A stretch of DNA of 13,698 nt from CAYTRP01 sp964625145 (lineage in GTDB: Bacteria; Sumerlaeota; Sumerlaeia; SLMS01; JAHLLQ01), in contig CAZVAQ010000092.1 in assembly GCA_964625145.1 (NCBI GenBank), positions 1 through 13,698 on the forward strand, read 5' to 3'. This document shows positions 1-6,571 of the stretch, piece by piece (the stretch's first letter is position 1; each line of letters begins with the position of its first letter). Under the pieces are notes generated by a model. That model had not been told where the DNA came from and ran no database searches. It saw only the letters and a list, made by a program, of their open reading frames with translations. The translations under genes were made by a program, and so were the position numbers.

Positions 1-766
1 CATGGACGACCGGACGAAGTATTCCGCCAAGCGAGGCCGCGAGGATTTCCTCCGTCACAACGGGTGCGGGAGCATAGGCACCCATACCACCGGTGTTAGG
101 GCCTTGGTCACCATCGAGGGCGCGCTTGTGGTCCTGGGAGGGGCTCAAGGGCCAGACTTCCTCACCGTCAGTGATCGCGATGAGCGATGCTTCTTCGCCA
201 ACAAGGAACTCCTCGACGAGGACAGAGGCACTGGCCTCTCCGAACTGATGATCGCGAAGATGCAAGGCGAGGGTGGCGTCGACATCCTCCCATGATTCGC
301 AGATCGCCACGCCCTTGCCGGCGGCGAGTCCGTCAGCCTTTATGACAACGGGGAGTCCAATACTGCGGGCGTAATCTTTTGCGGCTTCGTAATCGGTGAA
401 GACGTCCGCGCGAGCGGTGGGGATGTCGGCGGCATTCATGATTTCCTTCGCGAATGCCTTGCTCGATTCCAAGCGCGCCGCGGCGCGTTGCGGACCGAAG
501 ACGCGCAAGCCCCGCGCGAGGCATTCGTCGACCAGCCCGGCCGCCAAGGGGGCTTCCGGCCCCACCACAACGAGATCAATTCCGCGCTGACGCGCAAGGT
601 CAGCCCAATCAGCCGGTGACTTCAGGTCCATGTGCGGCGCTTCGGCGTGTTGCGCGATGCCGGGATTGCCATTGGGGCACAGGATGGAATCGACGGAAGG
701 ACATTGGGACAGGCGCCAAGCGAGCGCGTGCTCGCGGCCACCATTTCCCACAAGCAGGATCTTCAT
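1..766 (-). CDS. purD: phosphoribosylamine-glycine ligase (GAR synthetase), 3' end outside window
   Basis: This enzyme joins glycine to 5-phosphoribosylamine with ATP, the second step of de novo purine synthesis, in the cytoplasm. Reading down from the ATG at 766-764, the 255 visible codons begin MKILLVGNGGREHALAW, the PurD N-terminal nucleotide-fold signature. KADGLAAGKGV follows in the ATP-grasp domain, then the diagnostic GPNTGGMGAYAP near the left edge. Family members are about 420-430 residues, so roughly 170 C-terminal residues lie beyond position 1. The start codon shares its A with the tilS stop (TGATG), which indicates translational coupling. A GGAG lies about 11 bases upstream, inside tilS. 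No frameshift is visible. The identification is secure; the ATP-grasp fold alone could suggest other ligases, but these motifs are specific to PurD. Confidence 0.96.
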   Translation of the reverse strand, partial: MKILLVGNGGREHALAWRLSQCPSVDSILCPNGNPGIAQHAEAPHMDLKSPADWADLARQRGIDLVVVGPEAPLAAGLVDECLARGLRVFGPQRAAARLESSKAFAKEIMNAADIPTARADVFTDYEAAKDYARSIGLPVVIKADGLAAGKGVAICESWEDVDATLALHLRDHQFGEASASVLVEEFLVGEEASLIAITDGEEVWPLSPSQDHKRALDGDQGPNTGGMGAYAPAPVVTEEILAASLGGILRPVVH

Positions 767-2259
767 CAGGAAACGTTCTCCGGGGATTGTGAGGGCTGCC
801 ACTGCAGCCTGAGTACGAAGGTACTGCGTTCGGTGATGTAGGCGCTGACCGCGCGGCGCAGACCGGGGATCCACACGACTCCACGATCATCGGCCAACAC
901 CGCGACACGCGGGCGGAGCCCGGAGGGGACTCCTGCCTCCTGCAACGCCTCGGCAATCGCCTTTGAGCCTCCGGTGCCCATGGGCATGGTCTCTCCGTCA
1001 GCCGCACCGCGCAGCACCAGATCGCGTCGCAGGGAGAGCGGATCCAGATAGGCGGTGCGCTGGTCGGTGTTCCCCGCGAAATTCCGATCGAGCGGGAGGG
1101 AACTCTTCTCCGCGACCGCCACTTGCAGTGCTCCTTGATCGCCGGGGAGCGGAATGCGTGTCTTCATGGGCGAAGAGCGTTGGCTGGAGTTGGCCACGGG
1201 CACCACAGAGGAGCGGTCTGGCAAAAGGATGACAGTGGGTGTCTTTGACATCAGGACTTGGAGGGCCTGTTCAGGATCGGTGCTTGCAGAGTGAAGTAGA
1301 GTGTGGTGCGCGTCGATGCGGACATGGACTGAATCATCGTCCCGAAAACATGCGGCATCGTTTCCGCCTTTTCTCAGGCGGGCGACGAGAGCGTTAAGAA
1401 GCGTGCCGGCGGGGGGCAAAGGAAAGCGCCCGCCGTTGATCCGTCGCCACGCCACCCGGAGGAGGATGGCCAACCGGGCCGGGGAGAGCGAAACCAGAGC
1501 CGCGTTGCGCAGGACGATGGCGTCGTGCCGCTGGGCGACTTGCGCGGCCGCGAGGTCCTCCCCGGCCAGCTCCTCCAACAGATCGGAGGCATCCGCGCAG
1601 AGTTCGGCCGACCGGGCGAGGAGTTGAACGGCGGCGGGTTCCTCCTCAATCAAAGCCGGGATGACTGTAGAGCGCAGGCGATTGCGCCGATGACGCGGCT
1701 GGTCGTTGGTTGGATCATCGCGCCAGGCAATGCCACGCTCGCGCAGGGAAGCGCGGATCTCCTCGCGGGTCCAGTTCAGGATCGGGCGCAGCATCCACAA
1801 TCGGTCGGATTCGATCCACCGCGCGGGGCGAAGAGATCCCAACCCCGTGGGTCCCGAACCGCGGAGGGCCATGAGCAGAAACGTTTCGGCGGCATCATCT
1901 GCCGTGTGACCGAAGGCGATGGCCTTGGCACCCAGTCGGTGGGCCTCAGCTTTCAGGGCTTCGAGTCGCCCCTGCCGGAAGCGCTCTTCGAGGGAGTGGT
2001 CGCCCTCCACCGGCGTGGGCAGTTCGAGGGCGCTGAATCCGGCTTTCAATTGTCCGGCGAGTTGCTCCACCAGGCGGGCATCCTCGAAGTCCTCAAGCCC
2101 TCGACGCCCATGATTTACATGCGCCAGATGCAACCGGAGTCTCGGGCGCCGGTTGGCAAGCTCATGGGCCAGAAAGACCGAATCGCCGCCGGCGGACACT
2201 GCCACCAGGACGAGCGAATCCTCCGCGAGTTGATCCGGGATCTGGAGCGTTCTTGCCAT
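766..2259 (-). CDS. tilS: tRNA(Ile)-lysidine synthetase
   Basis: TilS attaches lysine to the C34 wobble cytidine of tRNA-Ile(CAU) using ATP, so that the tRNA reads AUA and is charged with isoleucine. Visible motifs include the PP-loop VAVSAGGDS, HVNHGRRG, GHTADDAAET, the RGSGPTGLGSL segment, and the WRDDPTN...RNRLR stretch of the N-terminal catalytic domain. The C-terminal TilS domain is also present (VLRGAADGETMPMGTGG...VWIPGLRRA). I chose the ATG at 2259 (497 aa): it is preceded by GGGGGG at 9 bases and puts the PP-loop about 20 residues from the N-terminus, as is usual. An in-frame ATG at 2325 would add 22 arginine-rich residues (519 aa) but has no ribosome site. The PP-loop reads SAGGDS where the consensus is SGGxDS. 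The gene overlaps purD by one base and follows the beta-helix gene on the same strand. Confidence 0.95.
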   Translation of the reverse strand: MARTLQIPDQLAEDSLVLVAVSAGGDSVFLAHELANRRPRLRLHLAHVNHGRRGLEDFEDARLVEQLAGQLKAGFSALELPTPVEGDHSLEERFRQGRLEALKAEAHRLGAKAIAFGHTADDAAETFLLMALRGSGPTGLGSLRPARWIESDRLWMLRPILNWTREEIRASLRERGIAWRDDPTNDQPRHRRNRLRSTVIPALIEEEPAAVQLLARSAELCADASDLLEELAGEDLAAAQVAQRHDAIVLRNAALVSLSPARLAILLRVAWRRINGGRFPLPPAGTLLNALVARLRKGGNDAACFRDDDSVHVRIDAHHTLLHSASTDPEQALQVLMSKTPTVILLPDRSSVVPVANSSQRSSPMKTRIPLPGDQGALQVAVAEKSSLPLDRNFAGNTDQRTAYLDPLSLRRDLVLRGAADGETMPMGTGGSKAIAEALQEAGVPSGLRPRVAVLADDRGVVWIPGLRRAVSAYITERSTFVLRLQWQPSQSPENVS

Positions 2260-2343
2260 CAAGGGAATCCCCCCGAAGCGGTCTCGATCAGGCCGCCTCC
2301 GGGGGACAAGGCTTTCGCTCTTCATGCATCAGCAAATCGCGAC

Positions 2344-3471
2344 TCAGTACGTGTAGTTCGCATTGGGATCGGTCGAGCCGAAACCCGCGCCGCCAGAATT
2401 GCCATTGATGGCACCACTGATGATGCCGTCGATGACCAGGCACGTGTTTTCAGCAGCAATGTCCCAGTTTGAAGTCGTGTTGGCAGCACACTTGTTGCGC
2501 ATGACGACATTTCTAATGCCAGTCACTTGGATGCCCCGCCCATTCAATGTGCAATTGTTGTCTTCGATTTGAGAGTAGTTGCCATTGCAGGCAATCCCCG
2601 CCTCCAAGTTGGACGAGCAACAATTCTCGCGGACCAGGCAATGGCCGCCGACTTGGATGCCTTGAAGCGTGTTTGCGGATGCGGTGCAGTTCGAGACCAT
2701 GCTATTTGCGCTCGTGAGGATACCACGGTTGCCATTTCCCCGTACCGAGCAACCTGTGACCGTGCATCCGGTGTCGGCCTGTATGCCGTCGCCAGTGTTC
2801 CCATATGCTGAACAGCCCATGACCGTACACGTACTGCCAACCTGGAAGCCATCCAATCCATTCTGGCTCGCGGAGCAATCCACGGCGACTCCGATCTGGA
2901 TGAGGAGGATTCCCACGCTCCCGTTCCCATGCGCAATGCAACTCCTCACCACTGAATTGATGTTACAGAGCATGCCATGCAACCCGTTGCCCGAACTAAT
3001 GACTCCCTCAATCAGCGAATTGTGTCCAAAGCCGCCGATGATCAAGTTGATCCCTTCCGCACCCCATCTGGCGATCGTGCCATTGCGTATGACGAGGTTG
3101 CTCTGAGCGCCCTCAGTGGTGATGCCTTCAAACGAACCCACCACGCCGAACATCGCGAAGCCCATCAGGTCAATTGTGACGTTACTGGCCGCGATCTTGA
3201 TGCCACACTTGGATGGATCGCCCGTGATATTGCCCGTCAGGTAATAAGAACCGGGTTGTGTGATCATGAAGAGGCAGCTGGCATCGCCCGGCGTGTTGGC
3301 AGGATTGATGGCGATGCGAGGTTCCGGCCCGGCGGTTGGCGCAGGCGCGGCAGGGGGAACAAGCGGACCCGCCTCGGCACGGCCGGCGGTCAATAGGGTC
3401 CCGGCGGCAAGGCCGCCGATGCCGGCGAGCAATGCACGACGGTCTGTTTGCATGGGGAGGGGGTCGTTCAT
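2344..3471 (-). CDS. exported right-handed parallel beta-helix repeat protein
   Basis: This is a 375-residue protein of unknown specific function. Residues 1-36 look like an export signal of Tat type: DRR at 10-12, then the hydrophobic run ALLAGIGGLAAGTLL, then an AEA cleavage-like site. A proline/alanine linker and a conserved-looking entry segment (GSYYLTGNITGDPSKCGIKI, VTIDLMGFAMFG) precede about ten short coils with the pattern xxxxC(S/T)AxxNxxxGI. Such coils form right-handed parallel beta-helices of the pectate-lyase/periplasmic copper-binding type; no catalytic site can be recognised. Five coils in the middle are exactly 21 residues each with cysteine in the same phase (C178, 199, 220, 241, 262). 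The start at 3471 has AGAGG eight bases upstream; the frame stays open to 3867, but that stretch overlaps add and is not protein-like. It may be a surface or periplasmic glycan-binding or structural protein. Confidence 0.88.
   Translation of the reverse strand: MNDPLPMQTDRRALLAGIGGLAAGTLLTAGRAEAGPLVPPAAPAPTAGPEPRIAINPANTPGDASCLFMITQPGSYYLTGNITGDPSKCGIKIAASNVTIDLMGFAMFGVVGSFEGITTEGAQSNLVIRNGTIARWGAEGINLIIGGFGHNSLIEGVISSGNGLHGMLCNINSVVRSCIAHGNGSVGILLIQIGVAVDCSASQNGLDGFQVGSTCTVMGCSAYGNTGDGIQADTGCTVTGCSVRGNGNRGILTSANSMVSNCTASANTLQGIQVGGHCLVRENCCSSNLEAGIACNGNYSQIEDNNCTLNGRGIQVTGIRNVVMRNKCAANTTSNWDIAAENTCLVIDGIISGAINGNSGGAGFGSTDPNANYTY
2650..2950 (-). repeat. protein-level 21-residue (63-base) tandem coil repeats in the beta-helix gene
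   Basis: Within the beta-helix protein, coils repeat every 63 bases without insertion. Each has a cysteine, then N five residues later, then G-I (or G-F) at nine and ten residues after the cysteine. Codon-level similarity is modest, so this is an old or protein-selected repeat and not a recent DNA duplication. The coils before and after keep the 21-residue period, but the phase-1 cysteine is lost (V before; N then D after). Confidence 0.75.
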
Positions 3472-3499
3472 GATCGCGCCTCTGCGCGAGAATTGGCCA

Positions 3500-3537
3500 C
3501 CATGTAGCGTAAGGAGAGATTCCTCCAGTCTACATGG
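3500..3537 (-). promoter_or_regulatory. perfect 8-bp inverted repeat with inner stem in the beta-helix gene leader
   Basis: CCATGTAG (3500-3507) and its exact complement CTACATGG (3530-3537) enclose a second short stem, GGAG (3513-3516) against CTCC (3523-3526), with a 6-base loop. It lies in the 142-base gap between add and the beta-helix gene, about 20 bases upstream of the AGAGG ribosome site at 3478-3482. It is not followed by a T-run in the direction of transcription, so it does not read as an intrinsic terminator. It could be a transcript hairpin or an operator. The rest of the gap shows no clear promoter. Confidence 0.5.
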
Positions 3538-3613
3538 CGTGCACAACCAAAAAAATCCGCAGGTCGCATTCTTGCAACCATGCTTACATTTTTCACAGTT
3601 CCTGCAAAGGAGT

Positions 3614-4744
3614 CTAGATCTTTCCAGCCTCAACGCCCCGGTCGCGGGCGCTGTCGCTGAACATCTCCGTGGGAATGTCGGCCACGGCGTAGCGGGTGTC
3701 CTTGTCGGTGGGCGTCTCGCGGATCTCCTTGAGCTGCGCCAGCACCTGGTTGAGCAGTTCCACCTTTTGGCGATGGTGGAGGAAGGTGCTCTTGAACCCG
3801 TAGATGACCAGGTCCTTGATCTCCGGGAGGGTGAAGCCCAGAACCGTGTGCGCCTTCCAGTATTCATCGGTCAGCGTGACGCCCGACATGAGCCGGTTGT
3901 CGGTGTTGAGACAAACCCGCAGGCCGTAATCATAGTAGAAACGCAGCGGGTGCAGCGCCAGTTCATCCACGGCACCTGTCTGCACGTTGGAGGTCAGGCA
4001 GATCTCCAGCGGGATGCGGTGGTCGCAGCAATAATTGAGCAGGTCGCCGTCTTCCTTCAGTCGCACGGCGTGGCCCAGCCGGTGGGCTCCGCATTCATGC
4101 AGGGCCTGGCTGATGGAGGGCGGGCCATAGGCTTCGCCCGCGTGGATCGTGACGTTGACGTTGTTCAGCAGAATGAGTCGGAAGGCCTCCGCATGATCGG
4201 CAGCGGGGTTGCCGCCCTCGGCGCCGGCAATGTCAAAGGCGACGACGCCCTGGTGCTTGTAGGCAATGCAGAGCTCGGCGATCTGGAGCGTGTAGCGCGG
4301 CGGATCGTGGCGCATGCCGCAGATGATCAGCCCCCAGCGCACGCCGAAGTCGCGCTCGCCGTCGCGAAGACCGGCAAGGACCGCCTCCACCACATCGGTC
4401 AGGCGCATGCCCTTGCGTTGGTGAAGGATTGGGGCAAAGCGCACCTCGATGTAGATGGTGTTCTCACGCGCGCAATCCTCGAGCAGTTCATAGGCGGCGC
4501 GGCGCAGGGACTCGGCGTCCTGAAGGATGGATACCGTGACATCGAAGGCCTTGAGATATTGGACGAGGCTGGCGGCTTCCTCCTGGACCAGGATGGAGCG
4601 CAACTCGTCGGGATCGTGGGATGGAAGGCGGACGTTTTGCTTCTCGGCGAGTTCGATGATCGTCTCGACCCGCATGGAGCCATCAAGGTGGCAATGAAGC
4701 TCCGCCTTGGGCATCCTCTCCAGTAGTTCTCTCGTAATGGGCAT
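3614..4744 (-). CDS. add: adenosine deaminase
   Basis: This cytoplasmic zinc enzyme of purine salvage hydrolyses adenosine or deoxyadenosine to inosine or deoxyinosine. At 376 residues it is near the usual length. The metal site is visible: H17-x-H19 in ELHCHLDGS, H201 with the catalytic-site E204 in HAGEAYGP, the downstream histidine in RLGHAVRL, and D282 in NTDN. The residue after the metal aspartate is N283, where the animal enzymes have a second aspartate (NTDD). I believe the following RLMS context is typical of a bacterial subgroup, so the protein is probably active. A related adenine, aminofutalosine or N6-methyl-AMP deaminase function cannot be fully excluded. The start at 4744 follows a purine-rich leader (GAGAGGATAAGAGAG). 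It is first in the minus-strand run and divergent from the sialidase gene. Confidence 0.93.
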   Translation of the reverse strand: MPITRELLERMPKAELHCHLDGSMRVETIIELAEKQNVRLPSHDPDELRSILVQEEAASLVQYLKAFDVTVSILQDAESLRRAAYELLEDCARENTIYIEVRFAPILHQRKGMRLTDVVEAVLAGLRDGERDFGVRWGLIICGMRHDPPRYTLQIAELCIAYKHQGVVAFDIAGAEGGNPAADHAEAFRLILLNNVNVTIHAGEAYGPPSISQALHECGAHRLGHAVRLKEDGDLLNYCCDHRIPLEICLTSNVQTGAVDELALHPLRFYYDYGLRVCLNTDNRLMSGVTLTDEYWKAHTVLGFTLPEIKDLVIYGFKSTFLHHRQKVELLNQVLAQLKEIRETPTDKDTRYAVADIPTEMFSDSARDRGVEAGKI

Positions 4745-4770
4745 GTTCTCTCTTATCCTCTCTTGTTTAA

Positions 4771-4805
4771 TCGGGCATTACGCCCGAGAGAGGGGTCGCT
4801 GTCGA
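4771..4805 (-). promoter_or_regulatory. candidate add promoter with palindrome over the -10 box
   Basis: On the minus strand TCGACA (4805-4800) and CGTAAT (4782-4777) are separated by 17 bases and match 5 of 6 and 4 of 6 sigma-70 consensus positions. The -10 box overlaps the perfect inverted repeat TCGGGC-ATTAC-GCCCGA (4771-4787). That arrangement would suit a repressor-operator, although the palindrome could equally fold as a hairpin in a longer transcript. The call rests on sequence resemblance only. Confidence 0.35.
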
Positions 4806-4842
4806 GAGGTTTTTCAGCGGTGTGGATGCCACCCGATCATCC

Positions 4843-4873
4843 TTGACCTTCAGCGGGCAGCTTTCGATATGTT
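4843..4873 (+). promoter_or_regulatory. candidate sialidase promoter
   Basis: TTGACC (4843-4848) matches 5 of 6 bases of a -35 box. Possible -10 boxes follow at GATATG (4866-4871, spacer 17) or TATGTT (4868-4873, spacer 19); neither is strong. Transcription would begin near 4880, leaving a leader of about 30 bases before the ATG at 4913, with the ribosome site GGAGAG at 4901-4906. Confidence 0.28.
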
Positions 4874-4912
4874 GGACAATACCACATGTCAAGACGCCCC
4901 GGAGAGAACTCC

Positions 4913-6559
4913 ATGGCTTCCTTTGCCTTTCAGCGCCGCCGCATCACATCCTTGTCGACGATTGCTGTCACTGGTTTTATATCCACTTTGCTGACTCCCT
5001 CTGACGGGTTTGCCGATTCGGTTCGGGCCCCTGTCGTACTGGAGGGGAAACCCACCGCGAATGCCAAGATTGTGGGAAACTGGCAGCAATCCGCAGATGG
5101 CTTGGTGGGGAGCGGCTTGACTTCCTCCGTGGAGGCCACGCTCGCGGTCGGTCCCGGAGACTTCACCGTCGTGGCGCGGGTGAAGGTGGACGACGTCAAC
5201 GCCGTGCGCGGCGGTCTGGTCATCGACGACGTGTCGGACTTTGGAATCGCAACGCCAGCGAATCCGCGCATCTACGTTCGCGGGTTCCTGTTTGGCGACA
5301 TCACGCAGGAGATCTCCCCTGCCGACCGCCACATCACTGCGGGTGAAGTGTTCGAGCTTCGCGGCGAGCGACGCGGCGACATGACGAGCTACTATCTGAA
5401 CGATGCGTTGATGTACAATATTCCGTACACGAGTGACCGCACATTCGGGAAGGTCGCCATTCGCGCCGGACAGGCGAACATGAGCGTCATCGACTTTTGG
5501 TTTGAAGGGAGCACCGAAAGTCTGGAAGGCCGGCTGTCGCCATACGAACGCACGCATGATACCCTTCCCGATTCAGTGGATGTTTTCACGGCAGGCGAAG
5601 ATGGATACCATACCTATCGCATTCCTGCGATGGTGGTGACAAATGCGGGGACGATTTTGGCCTTTGCAGAAGGCCGAAAGAATAGCGCGGCGGACCATGG
5701 CGATGTGGATCTTGTCCTGAAGCGAAGCGTGGATGGCGGCAGGAGCTGGGAGCCGATGCGGATGATCTACGAGGAGGGGGACACCGAGCGCATCACCATC
5801 GGCAATCCCGTTCCAGTCGTCGATCGCAACACGGGCACAATCTGGCTGTTGTTTTGCCGCGACAACGAGCGCGTCTTTGTCGGACATTCCACCGACGACG
5901 GAATGACATGGTCGCCGCGCCGGGAGATCACCGAACATGTCAAGGATTTGTCCTGGAGCAAGACCATCTACACGGGTCCCGGTCATGGTGTGCAGATGGC
6001 CAGCGGGCGATTGCTCGTGCCGTCCTATCACGGAAACGTGGGGGCGGGTTCATCCTCGTACATGATCTATTCCGATGACGCGGGGGTGACATGGACCCGC
6101 GGCGCAAGCATCGAGCCCGGCACCGGCGAACCGACGGCAGCGGTCCTGTCCGATGGACGCGTGATGATGAACAGCCGCACACCGAACCGCACATGGAACC
6201 GGCGGGTGACGATCAGCAACGATGGCGGCGAGACATGGGGAGCGCCGCGGCTGCAGGAGGAGCACATCGAGATCGCCTGTGAAGGGGCGTTGCTGGATCG
6301 CATCTCGGAGACGGAACCGCAGCTCCTGCTATTCGCAAACCCCGACTCGCATCGCCGCGAACGCATGACGGTGCAACTCAGCACCGACGACGGCGCGAGT
6401 TGGACGGACAAGCTGCTGATCTACGAAGGATCCTCCGCCTACTCCGACCTGACGCAAACGCCGGACGGCAACTTCGCGGTGTTGTTCGAGCGCGACATCT
6501 ACAAGAGGATCACGTTCACGCCGTTCCGATTGTCGGACTTTCCGTCGCGGCAACAGTAG
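4913..6559 (+). CDS. secreted exo-alpha-sialidase (GH33-like), with N-terminal beta-sandwich-like domain
   Basis: The protein has 548 residues and probably releases terminal sialic acid from glycans outside the cytoplasm. Residues 1-34 form a signal peptide: an RRR n-region, a hydrophobic core (SLSTIAVTGFISTLL), and likely cleavage after GFA. Residues about 35-215 resemble a concanavalin/LamG-like accessory domain. The catalytic six-bladed propeller follows. It has YRIP with R236, then FAEGR and DHGDVD (acid/base aspartate region), ACEGALLD with the conserved glutamate near 457, and SAYSDL with the nucleophile-candidate Y510. Five Asp boxes (SxDxGxxW-type) lie near 272, 326, 387, 435 and 490. 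The start at 4913 has GGAGAG six bases upstream; an in-frame ATG at 4886 has none and would bury the signal peptide. Sialic acid specificity is inferred from these motifs; related BNR hydrolases act on other sugars. Confidence 0.9.
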   Translation: MASFAFQRRRITSLSTIAVTGFISTLLTPSDGFADSVRAPVVLEGKPTANAKIVGNWQQSADGLVGSGLTSSVEATLAVGPGDFTVVARVKVDDVNAVRGGLVIDDVSDFGIATPANPRIYVRGFLFGDITQEISPADRHITAGEVFELRGERRGDMTSYYLNDALMYNIPYTSDRTFGKVAIRAGQANMSVIDFWFEGSTESLEGRLSPYERTHDTLPDSVDVFTAGEDGYHTYRIPAMVVTNAGTILAFAEGRKNSAADHGDVDLVLKRSVDGGRSWEPMRMIYEEGDTERITIGNPVPVVDRNTGTIWLLFCRDNERVFVGHSTDDGMTWSPRREITEHVKDLSWSKTIYTGPGHGVQMASGRLLVPSYHGNVGAGSSSYMIYSDDAGVTWTRGASIEPGTGEPTAAVLSDGRVMMNSRTPNRTWNRRVTISNDGGETWGAPRLQEEHIEIACEGALLDRISETEPQLLLFANPDSHRRERMTVQLSTDDGASWTDKLLIYEGSSAYSDLTQTPDGNFAVLFERDIYKRITFTPFRLSDFPSRQQ

Positions 6560-6571
6560 TGGCGTTCCATC

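Noticed and set aside
1525..2472. Plus-strand open frame (315 codons) across tilS and the beta-helix 3' end
   Set aside because: It spans two well-supported minus-strand genes and lacks recognisable motifs.
3549..3605. Possible intrinsic terminator after add: GCAGG/CCTGC arms followed by seven Ts on the minus strand
   Set aside because: The arms are only 5 bp with a loop of about 37 bases, too weak to call a terminator.
3472..3867. N-terminal extension of the beta-helix gene up to 3867
   Set aside because: It overlaps the add 3' end, the translation is Arg/Ser/Thr-rich and unlike a protein, and the ATG at 3471 has both a ribosome site and a signal peptide.
3260..4726. Long plus-strand open frame (488 codons) antisense to add
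   Set aside because: The minus strand encodes an unmistakable adenosine deaminase there; the plus-strand translation shows no domain pattern and is a high-GC shadow.
4886..4912. Earlier ATG for the sialidase at 4886
   Set aside because: No ribosome site, and it would add nine residues before a normal signal peptide; the ATG at 4913 has GGAGAG at good spacing.
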